DNA of 64,000 nucleotides from contig CAIIXF020000009.1 in NCBI GenBank assembly GCA_903813345.2, forward strand, positions 33,979,259 to 34,043,258, in the 5' to 3' direction. The stretch is from Owenia fusiformis (Eukaryota; Annelida; Polychaeta; Sabellida; Oweniidae). Positions 1-12,519 of the stretch are shown piece after piece; within the stretch, counting starts at the first letter, position 1; each line of letters begins with the position of its first letter. The notes beneath the pieces are model-generated. The model saw nothing but the letters and a program-made list of their open reading frames with translations, searched no databases and was not told the DNA's origin. The position numbers and the translations under genes are program-made.

Positions 1-1305
1 TGTAAACTATCATGAAAATGAGAAATATAAATAAGAAATAAAATGTAGTCATAAGATCGAAGGACTAAATTTTCAAAATATGTCCGAAATGGGACACCTT
101 TTTCAAAATTCTGCGAGGAATGAGCGAAATGAACTGCATCAAACTATTATTTTTGGACTGGAGGACATGTGAGAGCGGGTGGGTTGAATTACATAGGCAT
201 CCATCCAACGAAATCGACCTCGCTATGTGATCAAATCCCTTGTCGCGTATCTTTCTGAATTTATCAAAAAGATCAAGTCCAAAGCGTTTCATTGTGTGTT
301 AATACCCCATAACCTCGTTGATGCATGAAATAACTCTGATAAATCTTCATTTTGAGATCACCCCCATAAGAATGTCAGAACATTTAGAGCAGATTGCCGC
401 TTGTTATCGAGATGACGTGAGCTTTCTCAACCCCATATTGTTAGACGAAACTAAACACCATCTTGAATTCTACCCGTTTTAAAAGTATAGTCTTCTCACG
501 ACTTTTTCTAATAGTTTTCTTCAATATATGCTGTTATGTATCATTTTGGTATGATGTAATTTAAAATCTCAATCATATTTTTCCTCCTATTTCAACTTCT
601 TAATATTTTGATTATCTTCCATTTCAAAATGTGTGCTATACATTTTATTTCCGCTGGTAACTCTGTTCGTGTCAGTCAATTTGCTCTAATTAGGGCCAAA
701 CTGTGGGATAATGACAGTTTGTTACTTTCCCATAAAGTTTCACTTGTCCCTCGTAATTAAGATAAATAGAAGAGAATTCAGTCAGGTGCCAGCGTCAAGA
801 GATTCTCTTGTCCGATGAATTACATTGTGGATGACAATTTAACATCTAAAATAAATGCGCTCAAAAGGTTCGTCCCGATCTCGAAATGTACGAAATCATA
901 CCTGAAATGCCATTGATTAACGCACCTGGTGAACAAGATAAACTTAAATACTTGAATACTACGTTCGTACAACAAAGTGAATTATCAGATTTATCCTGAT
1001 AAAACATATCAAACTTGGCAGTCCAGGGATGAGATTGATCCTTCTTTTAAAACTCTTCACAATGCAAACCTCATCAAAATATCACATAATGTATAGAAAA
1101 GCAGAAAATTGTCAAAATAATCTGTAAAAGCAACAACTTAAAAAATTCAATCCAACTATTTTTAATTATTCATGACTTTTTCCATCCATGTATACTGTGG
1201 ATGAATCCCTTAAACACATGAAATGTCTCAGGGCCTATCGTGTAGAATTTTTTGAACAAGCGATGGATCATCTAGGTCCTGCGCGCAGAGTCTAGTTATG
1301 AATTA
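1..1305. other. Gene-free stretch, left edge
   Basis: I see no gene, RNA gene or clear mobile element here. The only longer frame is a 75-codon minus-strand frame at 65-292, which matches nothing I know and has no convincing splice or promoter context. The sequence is AT-rich and of low coding character. Confidence 0.5.
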
Positions 1306-1480
1306 CCGAAGACGAAGCTCTCTTTTGAGAAGTGAAGATAGTCTTGCTTAAAAGACCCTGTACTCCCCCCCCCCCCCTTATCCTTCTCTCTATATATTGC
1401 CAGGTAAAGAGAGTGAAGGTGACGGGGGGGGGTGGATACAGTCTTTGAGCAAGACTAAAGTGAAGTCGAACGAATTCAAA
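1306..1480. repeat. Small foldback element with C and G tracts
   Basis: The left half (from GAAGACGAAGCTCTC) pairs with the right half (ending near GAAGTCGAACGAATTC) through several interrupted blocks. AGTCTTGCTTAAAAGAC on the left pairs with GTCTTTGAGCAAGACT on the right. A run of about 13 C near 1366 faces a run of about 10 G near 1424, followed by pairing CTTCTCTCT and AGAGAGTGAAG. The same GAAGACGAAGCTCTC word recurs at about 2575, so this is a dispersed non-autonomous hairpin family. A transposase is not visible. Confidence 0.6.
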
Positions 1481-4177
1481 GGGTATCAGATCATCTTGAT
1501 CGATCAACTGAAGGAATAAACTGGTTAACGGTTGCCAACACTGGAATTATGTAAACAAGGTGAATCGTCCATCTGGGCAGCAATAAAAATAGCATATTTG
1601 TGTATTGTTCTTTTAATAATTTTTCTTCAATGGCATGGTGTTAGTTAGCTTCGTAGATGATAACACATTCATCCATTTTTCACTATAGTTTTCAGAAATA
1701 TCTGTTTTGTTAAATTAAAAAACGTCTTGATCTACAAGGGCCTGTTGATTTAATATTTTACCTTAACCACCTGGCGAATACATAAATACATACGGTAGAG
1801 TATAATCCTGTCCAAAACAGTTCACTGTACTATATTTATTTTTAATCCTTAATTCAATGAGTTTCTCGATTTCTTTTTCATTTTAAACAGTACTGTTGTT
1901 AAACAAAATGGTACTATTGTTGCCTCGCTTATTTCCCTTCTTGTCTCGCTAGAAAAAGAGGAAAAACTAGATGAAAGGGCGTGGGTTTATTAATGGGAAG
2001 CCTCTTGAGACGCTTTACCTGCCGAAAGTTCAGAGTTGGACAAACATTTCAAATGCATTCTTAAAGATATTGGTTTAATATTAACTCGCGAAAAGAAATA
2101 TTGAGTACTTAAGATTAAAGATTGTGAACAAGATTTTAACTCCTTTAAACATTCTTTTGTAGTAGAACTATCTCAGTATGAAACATGTTCGCTTCACACC
2201 CTCTTTTACAGAGCTACGCTTAGTATTTGTAAAGTATCAGGCCAGAGGATCAACTCACATATCTATATTTTTCACGCATGTTAGGGTGTAGATGGAGGTT
2301 TCGTGTTTGAGTTGTGCCTTGCCCATATCATATATAAATATTATATTCCTCTGGAAACCACCCTGAGTTTTAATCTATTTCTCTAAACTTAATTTAATTT
2401 ATTTTGTTTATATTTTCTGCCATTTCGTCATGCCGCCCCCTCCCCTATCTGTGTGTGACAGGAGATGGAGTCATAACGTGTTGAAACAAGACTATGACAT
2501 TTCTAAAATGACGGTTTAATCATTACCCTTTGCATTCGTTCGACTTCGTTTATAACCAAACTATGCACTACCCTGAAGACGAAGCTCTCTTTAGAAGCGA
2601 AGTCGAACGAAGGGTCTTGTTTCTACAATTGCTTCTTCTTTTGAATCGTCAGCATGTTCATGCATGACAATAATATCAAATGGGAAGACACACTCAACTT
2701 TAACATGATGAAGCGTTGGGATGTGCAAGATGGTGGGGGAATGAAGCAGGTTAAACGTAACAGGTTGCATCTGTCAATAAACCCAAACCCCTAAAAATCC
2801 TAACATATGCAACGTTGCAAAATGTTCATATAAACCCGTAAGGTGCGTACGCATGAATAAATAAGTAAAAACCGTGTCGAAATTACAAAACTGCAAATGT
2901 TGTGTACATCATTTCAAATGTAGACCGAGAGAAATATGCGTGAAACAAACATGGCCAATGTTAATATTTTAGACGGCAAGATAACAATTCCACCAGACCG
3001 GACTTGCAGGCGCCCCTCAGTAATAAAGCCACTAATTGATGAAACATATCAGAGTATCACTTGGTTAGCTACTACCAAACCTGGACTTATCCTTACAAGA
3101 GTTTAAAGGATCTTCGATTAGTTAATAGTTACTGGTTAGTTGAACTGTTCGGAAGATAAGAAATCAGTAATCCAGAACAATGAAAACATCATCAAACGTA
3201 GAGGTCACTAAAATGAAACCACTATTGAGTATTCGACTTTTCATAAAGTTGGAACGCACAAAAGATGGTTTTACAGATTAATTTGCCATTTGCAATGTCC
3301 AAGCTAGGATTTTCCAGATGTTGTGGGAAACCTGAAGGAAGAATGTCATGTAAACAACACTAACCAACCAGAACACAAACATATGGACAACCTTATAAAA
3401 AATATCGCACACCGATCCTAATTGTTACTTTTACTGAAGAGAAGAATGGAATAAATTGCAAGCAAGGTGAATATAGATTGAAATAGAATACGAATGAGAA
3501 CGCTCAAAGTCAAAGGGTCATGCAAAAAACTCAAAAAAGTTTTTTCGAATTATACCACTTTCTTACTATTATAATAAATGGCTGATGGCCGAGGGGATGC
3601 GTTTAGAGAGGACCATGGGTACTGTTGCATTAATAGATGCTGAGTGGCCAAATTTAGGAAAACAAAAACACCCTTTTTCAAAGAATGTGATGTTTACACT
3701 TGTAAACACTCTCATGAACCGATACTCGTATACCCCAGGGGATGGGCCGATTCTGATTTAACACCATACATTATTCGCACTTATCGTCCCCCTAGAATAA
3801 TTCCATGTTAGTGATGTTCTGAACACCGATTAAAGTGAAAATATATGAACTGTCTCAAGTAAAACAGTAATGGAATCAAACCTCAGGATAGAAATTTAAG
3901 ATATATAATCGATTTAATTTTCGAGAGCAATTTGATGTTAGATTTAAGTGGAAAGATTCTGACCTCAGTGACATATATCTCGAGGTTCCACACCTGTTTT
4001 ACATACCTAACTGGCTTTGAATTGATAAGCACCTCAGACATATTTCACCCTAAGTATAGAGCTATAAATACCGATTCACCAGATGGTAACCCTTGCCAAA
4101 ATCGTCATTTCAAACAATCTTAAATGGTTGAGAAAAAGATGAAAGTTAAACATGTTGATTGTAGGGCTAATACTAAT
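1481..4177. other. Gene-free stretch with one small palindrome
   Basis: No gene is recognisable. Apart from the 2535-2612 palindrome I see only AT-rich unique-looking sequence. A 63-codon plus-strand frame at 3932-4123 has no support. Confidence 0.45.
2535..2612. repeat. Short palindromic element, kin of the one at 1306
   Basis: CGTTCGACTTCG at about 2537 is the exact reverse complement of CGAAGTCGAACG at about 2599. Between them lies GAAGACGAAGCTCTC, which is shared with the foldback at 1306-1480. This looks like a short or internally deleted member of the same family. Confidence 0.55.
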
Positions 4178-5602
4178 GGTACGTTCACACCAACGGCGCT
4201 TTGATGGCGCTTTAAAAATGCTTGTAAAGCGGCACCAAAGCGTAACAAAGCTTAATTAAAGCGTCGGGGTCGTAATAGGTCGTAGAAAAGCTCGGGAGTA
4301 AAGCGGGATATTCGGCAAGAGCGCTAAAAAATTTAAACTGTTTAAGCGTTCGCACCAACGGCGCTTTGATGGCGCTTTAAAGCGGATTGTAAAGCGGCAC
4401 CAAAGCGTAACAAAGCTTGATTAAAGCGTCGGGATCGTAATAGGTCGTAGAAAAGTTCGGAGTAAAGCGGGATATTCGGCAAGAGCGCCAAAAAATGTTA
4501 AACTGTTTAAAAATTTTGAGCGCTCTGTTACGAATTGATTGAAGCGCCGAGAGCGTATCAAAGCTTAACAAACCGTAACAAAGCTCAACAAAGCTTGACT
4601 CAAAGCGTAGGAAAGCTTAACACAGCTTGGTTCAAAGCGGGGACCCCAGTCTATTCACGGTCTGTTACCACTTGACACGCTTCGTTAAGATGTCTCAAGA
4701 TTTGCTACGATCTGGCATGAAGATCTGACACGAGGTCAGACGCTTTCATCAATATCTGACACTCTTTGTTACACTTTCCTGAGGGACTCTCAAGCTTTCC
4801 AACGAATTGAGACGCTTTAATCAAGGATTGAAACGCTTTGCTAGGCTTTGTTACGCTTGAAAGTTTTCACACGCTATATCACGCCGTGCGACAAACGTCA
4901 TGTGTTCTTCAGATAGGTCATGCTCTGGTCCATCTGGAATTTCTGGATCTCGTTGTTCTGCCATCGTGTTCTCGAGTCAAAGATGCAATGGTTTTATGGA
5001 TCTACTGCATCTTTATATAGTCATTGGATCAAAAGCGGCATGGAATCGGCGATCTCGACATTTTCCAATGCGTGACAGAGCTTAACAGAGCGTAACAATG
5101 CACAACAGAGTTTTGCAATCGTATCAGAGCCTGATTTAAAGCGTCATAATCGCATCAAAGCGTAATAATGCTTATCAAAGCTTTTCAAAGCGTGATTTCA
5201 AGCGTAACAAAGCCTGATCAAAGCGGGATCAAAGCGTGAGGAACCTTTTAGAGCTATGTTAAGCTTTCCTACGCTTTGGATCAAGTTTTTCTGAGCTTTG
5301 TTACGGTTTGTTAAGCTTTGATACGCTCTCGGCGCTTAATCGATTCGTAACAGAGCGCCCAAAATTTTTTAAGAGTTTAAAATTTTTTGGCGCTCTTGCC
5401 GAATATCCCGTTTTACTCTGAGCTTTTCTACGACCTATTACGACCCCGACGCTTTAATCAAACTTTGTTACGCTTTGGTGCCGCTTTACAAGCCGCTTTA
5501 AAGCGCCATCAAAGCGCCGTTGGTATGAAGAAAAATGACAAAAATGACGGCGCTTTGCTCGCCGATTTAAAGCGTGGCATTCGCCGTTGGTGTGAACGTA
5601 CC
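4178..5602. mobile_element. Long foldback (MITE-like) element of the GTTCACACC type
   Basis: The ends are inverted copies: GGTACGTTCACACC on the left and GGTGTGAACGTACC on the right. Each arm is roughly 450 bp and the two remain clearly similar. Both carry the same string of words in mirror order, such as GGCGCTTTGATGGCGCTTTAA, a stretch built on TAATAGGTCGTAG, and GGGATATTCGGCAAGAGCGC. The left arm carries its outer part twice in tandem (about 4178-4320 and 4345-4490). The interior is made of loosely periodic words of the AAAGCGTAACAAAGC kind. No transposase frame is present, and a plus-strand frame at 5387-5620 is only the arm read through. I could not fix a target duplication. A similarly built element lies at 58699-59564. 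Confidence 0.8.
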
Positions 5603-7654
5603 TTAACACCACCCTTTTAACGATCTTGAGGTCTCAAAACGTCGTTGGCGATTTTACGATGTGTTAATAAAGAGACGGTGAAATATAAATTCACGAAGAG
5701 TTAGATTAATCACATTGTGTCTACAAAACACAAACAGGAATGTGTGCAGATTACAGCTCTATTTTTGTAATTGTCTGTACTAATAATGTGGATTATACAA
5801 CTATTATTGATTGGCAGTTATGCTGTGTCCCCTAAGTGGGCGTGGTCGTTTACAATGCTTTAAGGGGACGAACAAAAAATACCCATTTGAACATTAAATA
5901 AGTATAGCAATACGTTTGAGTTTATCAAAAACCTATAAATTATAAGTTATTAATTAAATTGAAAGCTTCCGATGCTTGTGAGCAAGAATAGATGTATCAA
6001 TTTGCTACATACATATTTTTATTGTAATGTGTATACACATTTGCAGTTATCCGGATTATTATCCGATAACAGATAAGCATGATTGCGCTTAATTTGCTAC
6101 AAAACAAATGACAATTAAAGGTGTCCGCTTTCTATTCTAATGCTTCCTGTTATCTGTTCTATTTCTTGAAGAAAACTGTAACGCACACGGGGCAACTTCA
6201 GAAAAATCATAGTTCATAAAATACACCAGTGTGATAAATTATTCAATTAGCAAAGACAATTCGTCAAACCTAATCTCGAAATATGCGTTGACTCTTCACG
6301 ATATCGCATCCTGGTACCATCACGGGCATCAGAAAATTCAGAAAATTGTTTTTAAATCGTCTTCAAAAAGCAAAAAATATTTTTATAAAGTCATAGTGCA
6401 AAATATAACACTGGATTGAATGTTAAGACGTGGCTTATCTCGAGTACATAAATCAAACCCTATCAACAGATGCTAAACCTCTTGACGCCAATAACAAGAT
6501 CACCCTTTAAATCCACATTTAGAGATGCTTTCATTGAAATGTTGATCGGTGCTGAAGGATCAAATGGTAAATTGTGAGCCTAAACCACCTGCTTTACATC
6601 GTTAATGTACCTCACACAACAGTTTCGAAAAACCCTTGCCAATCAAATTCCTATCAAAAGAATTACACACAGATCAAGATGTTTTTGCTAGTTTTCTGGA
6701 AAGCTTTTGAATAAAATGTCTGGCTTTGTGGAGTCTCTATGCCGTTTAGAATCAAGACGTCATTTATGTTCTCTATCATCTTTAACAGCCTTTTCTTCAA
6801 AGTCTGCTCGGTAAAACAAAATGTGTCGGTGATTTTTTCAATGAGGGTTATCCAATATAATTCAACCCAGCAAAAAGAAGACACGCTGATCGGAACAGAC
6901 GAAATGATAAAAACGTGACTCCCAGCAAACGTGTGTATACTACCCCTTTAAATATACGAAATTAATATAATCGTGTCCATTTACATCGCATTAGGTGAAC
7001 ACAATTAGATTGTAAAATGCAAGAGAATCAACCAAACAGGAGCTGACCTCAAGTCGACATCTTGACATATGCCTGCTATTACGCTTTGTTAATACATAGC
7101 AATTAAAGTAATTATAATTAAAACATCGGTTAATTTATTTTATTGATTAATTTGCTCCTGTCGACGTAATGTTATAAACTCGCGTGTAATATCGAACAGA
7201 CGCTAATTTGAAAATGATTCTCTTGAGATTTTGTGTTTAGTAACTCCTATTTTGAAGAAACACTGATTGGGTATTAATGCTCTCACACCTACACAACCTC
7301 AGCACTCCTTTTTGACGAAAGCAGGACCATTGTGGCAGAGCACTGACCATATCATTCATCATCTCACATTCCAATCTACACATGTACATACAACTCAGTC
7401 ACTGCCAAGATTTACGTTTTAAAGACCTAAATTACTGAAATTTGACAAGATTAACCGAAATAATGTGTAATTTACACATAGATACTTTTTCAACTGTGTT
7501 GATGGTCCATGTATGCTCCAAATCGGCAAAGCTCGAGGGATGTGCCCCACCCAATTTGACCCGCTAACCCAATCACCACTCTCCATGAATACAACACAAC
7601 AGACAATAAACACAAAAATACACACCGTGCTCGTATCGAGTAGTTGTGTGCCCC
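5603..7654. other. Gene-free stretch downstream of ATOH8
   Basis: This lies 3' of the minus-strand ATOH8 gene and should include its 3' UTR. I saw no certain poly(A) signal for it, and no other gene or clear repeat. Confidence 0.4.
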
Positions 7655-8557
7655 TCAATGACGTCGCCTGACCCTCCCCTCCGTTTGTATCGTGTTGGTG
7701 CAACTATCTACGCAGTCGGCGAATGATTCCCGACTCTGGTCATGACTATAGTCCAAGTCTGCAAGTCTAGCAAGCGCCAGAATATAACTGCAAGCTATCC
7801 GTAATATTGCAAGCTTTGAAAGTTTTTGATTATAAGAATAAGATGGCACTGCTCGTCGCAAACTATCAAAGGCTGCACTGATTGTGTGGACGCGAGATCG
7901 TTCACGGGCGTTGGCTTCTACCCGACGTTCTCGGGTCATGTTTTTATAATTTTTCCGTCCCCGTTTACCCCTCCCGTCGCCATCATCCTCAAATGAACTA
8001 TTTGCGCTACCAGGTCTTGGCGATGGACCTTCTGACCCGGGATAGCCAAACCTCGGAGTTGTATACGGGCCCATCCCCGAGTAAAATGATTGCGGATGTG
8101 GGACAGGTACCCTAAAGTTCTCTGGTATAGTTGGAATATAACGTCTCTGGGTATGAGGTTCATCTTGTTTTTTCCTAGAAACAGTCATATTTACTGGTTC
8201 ATCTTGGCTTGTATCCGGGCTGCTATACAAACTCCCCCGGGTTGGATCCGGACGGTCTTCACCATCCCGATTGACGTGTTCGTAGTCCGCCTCTCCCGTG
8301 CTCCCACCTGCATCACTGGTTGAGGAGGCGGGGCTCTCGGGACAAAATCTCTTAATACTAAAGTCTGTTCTTCTCCTAGGTGAACTCATTTTCCGTTTAT
8401 TTTTTCTTGTCTCATGTTCTGATTTAATCGTTCCTGGTTCCACCTTAATACACAAAGGTTGAGAAGCGAGACTCCCTCCAAAATCCGGAACTGGAGGCCC
8501 GCGGGAAGGAGAGGAAACTCGCTGAATCTGACAGGTGTCCGAGTTGCCCTCCGCCAT
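7655..8557 (-). CDS. ATOH8: ATOH8/Net-like basic helix-loop-helix transcription factor
   Basis: One uninterrupted frame encodes 300 residues from ATG at 8557 to the stop at 7655. Residues about 207-271 are a bHLH domain: a basic region with RRVEANARERSRVH, helix 1, a loop of the PSYSYNQKL type, and helix 2 with SKLAILRIACSYILALARL. The tail LADLDYS, followed by a Cys-containing segment and a basic end (EGRVRRRH), is the signature of vertebrate ATOH8 and fly Net rather than other atonal or neurogenin proteins. The first 200 residues are Ser/Pro-rich and poorly structured, with basic stretches. The family binds E-boxes in the nucleus and acts in differentiation. The gene is clearly richer in G+C than its surroundings. 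Vertebrate ATOH8 is split by introns, whereas here no intron interrupts the frame. An upstream non-coding exon cannot be excluded. Confidence 0.93.
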   Translation of the reverse strand: MAEGNSDTCQIQRVSSPSRGPPVPDFGGSLASQPLCIKVEPGTIKSEHETRKNKRKMSSPRRRTDFSIKRFCPESPASSTSDAGGSTGEADYEHVNRDGEDRPDPTRGSLYSSPDTSQDEPVNMTVSRKKQDEPHTQRRYIPTIPENFRVPVPHPQSFYSGMGPYTTPRFGYPGSEGPSPRPGSANSSFEDDGDGRGKRGRKNYKNMTRERRVEANARERSRVHTISAAFDSLRRAVPSYSYNQKLSKLAILRIACSYILALARLADLDYSHDQSRESFADCVDSCTNTIQTEGRVRRRH

Positions 8558-10068
8558 AGCAATAGTCTGATATGTTGGGATGTTCGACCAGTAATCTCAA
8601 CCGGTTAATGCTCAATACACTGCACAGCTTAGCTTGCTTGCCAGATGGCTAACGTTAAAGCATTCTCCAGCACATCTGAGCGTGTTATTTATTGACTAAT
8701 CGCATTCAGATGCCCATCTTTCATACAAGTAATTGAAGCCTATAAAAATATCTGCTTTTCTAGAGGAAATTGTCCATCGGAGCGTATAGCTTGTGTGTTA
8801 AAGATCTACCTCAATTTGAACTGTGTTCGATAGCCTCCCGATCAAGCTTTCAGAGACCTATTGAGCAGATCTATTCAATCACCAGTAGTGCTCATTCAAA
8901 GTTTGTATAGCCAGTATAATAGGCTGCCAGGTGCGCTGAACGTCATTTAAATATACATAAGTCGCTCAAAGCAAATTCGATATTTGATCGAATTTATAGT
9001 GGTTAAGGCGGATCAATGTGAATAAGGGGTGTAGGCCTTTATCGCGTGTCACTTATCAATGAAATACAAAATCAGTGTAATGCTAATTTTTACTCCTAAA
9101 GTTAATGCAAGCCGACAAGTTCCTAGTCACAGTGAGTACTGTCAAGTTATCTCATTGATTTAGTTCTAATATGCTCATTGGCGTGCCACACCGCGCCAAA
9201 TTGTTGATTTAACATAGGGTTAAATCACATGCTTTAACAACATTGTTCAGTGAGTAATGAGATTGGACTTTAAGAAGCAACCACCCCTCATGTATAAATG
9301 AACTTAACCACAATATCTGATAAGGCTTAGTAAGTTTAACATCTGTTGACTAGCTCAATCAATTAAACCTTGCATTTCGCTAAATATTTTAATTAAAAGC
9401 CTTTCACTATATTAACAAACGAATTATCGCAGAAAAAACAACTCATTGCGACGGAACGTCGTCACGCCACTAAACATAACAGTGCTATTATAAATTGCTT
9501 CTTTGCAAAATCAATATCGGAAATAATTTTCATATCACTGTTGTTCATAATACAATACAACTGAAGGTAAAATAAACAGTCTGTAGTTGGCGACTTGACT
9601 TTAAAAGTTATGAAATTGCATTACAAAAACATTATAAAGATGCTTGTAATAATTTGATAAATATCTAGATAACAAAATTCAAAACAGAAGCACGAAATGA
9701 TGTATTTCTTAAAACAACAACATATTACATTACCATTGTGTTTTAAACAGTAAATTATCTTATTTTGGATTGTGTCGCAGAACACTGCCTGGACAGTCTC
9801 TAATGCCAAACACCAGCACAATGAAGAAGGCTTCACATCACCAATTATCTGATCAGATCTTGCCCCGACCCCCCCCCCCCCCACATAATGAGCCTTTATG
9901 AGCCTCAAACTGGGCCTCATGTTGAGAATTAGGACATTTTGCGAAAATGTTGGACTCAATTTTTGAAAATACTCCTGAGCCTGAGGCTTAATTTCCAAAA
10001 ATGTGACCGAATAGCATTCTCACAACCGAGTCTCACAAACAGGTTTCATTGTATATAGTTTTGAATGT
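8558..10068. other. ATOH8 upstream region, no gene seen
   Basis: This should hold the ATOH8 promoter and 5' UTR. I could not single out a core promoter. There is a run of 13-14 C near 9870. A 125-codon minus-strand frame at 9621-9998 crosses that run and shows no family likeness. Confidence 0.4.
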
Positions 10069-10527
10069 ATGTCATATGCACAAGTGCTGATGCTGACGCA
10101 CCAAGTATGGTACATTAAACAGCAAAAAGAATCAAAAGGTCATAAGGAAAACAAACCCCAACTATCCCAAATCATAATCCAACGTGAATCGAAACTGTCT
10201 AATACCCCCAACCCCACCATTCAAAGACAAATATCACAAAACATGAATAGAGAGCACAACACAAGGGATATTTCGTTCATTCTGACGTCGTTACAATACA
10301 TGTTGAAGAATAAATCAAAAATTGATAGCCAGTTTAAGAGTGTTTTGGATCCAGGAATTAAAGAATTGTTCCATAAACAAATGATGTCTAGCTGCACAAA
10401 TATTAATTTCCATGAACTTTATTCAGAGAATGGAAACCACAACTTGCAAACATATGTTAGGAAACAATGGGCCTGTTTAGTCTCAGCAATAAATACGATC
10501 CATTCTATTTTTGTTCAATACAATTAA
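10069..10527 (+). CDS. Orphan ORF, 152 codons, unrecognised
   Basis: An open frame of 152 codons stands alone in an otherwise stop-rich region. I recognise no family. The first half is polar (many Gln, Lys, Asn). The second half looks helical and amphipathic: residues about 68-95 (RDISFILTSLQYMLK), 97-112, and a last helix with ACLVSAINTIHSIF, plus two or three Cys. There is no clear signal peptide in frame. An acceptor-like site (ACAAACAG) lies just before 10040, so the real product, if any, might begin in an upstream exon. It could be a chance frame, a decayed gene, or a fast-evolving small helical protein. Confidence 0.2.
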   Translation: MSYAQVLMLTHQVWYIKQQKESKGHKENKPQLSQIIIQRESKLSNTPNPTIQRQISQNMNREHNTRDISFILTSLQYMLKNKSKIDSQFKSVLDPGIKELFHKQMMSSCTNINFHELYSENGNHNLQTYVRKQWACLVSAINTIHSIFVQYN

Positions 10528-12270
10528 TTTCTAAACATTGTATTCCACATTTCATTTCCATTTTTGTATGTCGTGAGCATATACAAGACCACTGTCTGCT
10601 GTACCCTTCTAGAATAGTACACAGATAAGTTGCATCTGGTAATTTGCAAATTGTTACAAAAATGTAACACTCTATAACAGACGCTAGACGACGGTCATTA
10701 AAATGGCGGTTGGAAAAACGTAGGCCTTAAAAATCTTTTCATTTACACTGTTAAATTGTAACCATGATCACTATCAATCGTGATTTGTATTCGTCTGTTT
10801 TAATTATTACAGGTCCTTTGATAATAAAATCATAATGACAAGAGGAACTGGCGTTTAATCCCAAGGATTGTATCACACGAGAACACCTGATTCTAAGTTC
10901 TTAGTATATCGTATTGCACAGCGGGGCATGTTTTGTTTGATGGTTTTTGCAATTAATGAAATGTCATTCTCACTTACATTACCACCCCCGGGTTACTAGT
11001 CGACTTCATACTTGGTTATCCAAGATGAACAGAAATGTGACAATAAATTAAATGAAATATCAGCATATATCTCTTACACGTTAAAACATCGTTTAGAGGA
11101 TCGAACTTACCAGATCCCCAGACCAGAACCAAGGCATATTATCTTGACATAGGAATACTTTTTGAAGCTCGGAATTTCAAGAATAAACTTGGAAACATGA
11201 TCCATCTGAAAAACAGGTGTTAATTTGGCGAACGTTTCTAACTTGCCACGAGATCCTGGAAAAGATAAGACCTTACATACAATACACTCACATCATGTAA
11301 TCCCGATTTTGTGGATAGTCTCTCTTTCAAATGTTAATGGAAATTTTGTAGCATTCACTTTGACATGGCAGCATTTTTATTGCTGATTTATGCTACTGCG
11401 ACTGACTATACTTCATGATTTACCCAAGATAATCATTATATTTCATTTCAGGGCCAGTGGCATGAACTTGTTAGAAAATGGCTGTCTGGAGAGACCCGGA
11501 ACGGAATTTAATTTATGTTTTCAATATGGAAAATAAGAAATGAAACGAGTTAGGTCTAGTATGGTTACCGAGTGGAGGGTATGCGGTTTTGTGTCATTAT
11601 CTTCAATATGGATTATGGGGGTTGTCAACTAATTATTTTTGCACTAATAATCTCAAGACAGATGAAATATTTTATATGCGTTGTGCTTATTGAACAATAA
11701 AAATAAATAAAAACTTAATTAAAAGCTTGGATTAGTTTGAATTAATAATTTCTTGGAATGGATTCCCCTCGTTTAAAATACTGCTCTGATTTGATTAAAC
11801 TATGATAATTTTCGCAACGAAAGTGACAAATGTCTTAATTTCTTGCATTTCTATACAATTTGGAATCGGGAATACATGCCTGCTGATTCGCCCCTTGCTT
11901 ACTTATCTCTTTTTTATTAATTTCAAATTTCAAAACATGAGACATGAGCTTTATTCATGGGCTAGAAACACCTGCATAGACTGATGAATCTGTCTCCCAA
12001 CAAGGCAATTAAATGTCTATGGGTTCTACCATACTAGAGTGGAAATGAAGAAAATTGAATTGAGAAAATTGTAAAAAGTAATCAACTAAAATATGCTGAG
12101 TGAAATGGCTAAATAATCCCAGGGACCTTCTACATGCAGGCTCGTAAACTGGCATGTTGAGCCAACAGATTCAAAAGTTGCCCATATTCTGTGTTTCTAT
12201 TGTCACCCTTGGTGCCCTTTTCAGTACGTTGCTATGGTACCTATACAGTTGTTAATTGTTTGTTAAATAT
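10528..12270. other. Gene-free stretch
   Basis: AT-rich sequence without a recognisable gene or repeat. A 60-codon frame at 11802-11984 is unsupported. Confidence 0.4.
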
Positions 12271-12519
12271 GAGCCAGGCCACAGGAAAAGGGGTCTTATC
12301 ACAGATTTTTTCAATATTCTTATTTTTGTTTATCTTAAAAAGCACAAAGAGACCTTTCAAATGAGCCATGACTTATGTTTTAACAATTTTCCTCGCATAT
12401 ATAGACCAAAATGTCGGATTTGAATTTAGCACATTTCCCTCTTAATCTTGGGCACAATTTTGGCTCTGTAGAACAATTTTAATTTTTGTGATAAGACCGG
12501 GTTTCCTATGGCCAGGCTC
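12271..12519. mobile_element. MITE with about 34-bp inverted ends
   Basis: The ends are GAGCCAGGCCACAGGAAA on the left and TTTCCTATGGCCAGGCTC on the right. These are inverted copies with few differences, and the match continues inward to GGTCTTATCAC and GTGATAAGACC. The unit is about 249 bp and has no coding frame. AT flanks both ends and may be part of the target duplication. Confidence 0.65.

Noticed and set aside
5387-5620. 77-codon plus-strand frame
   Set aside because: It lies in the right arm of the foldback element and reflects its repeats.
7882-8323. Plus-strand frames opposite ATOH8
   Set aside because: Shadows of the GC-rich ATOH8 coding strand.
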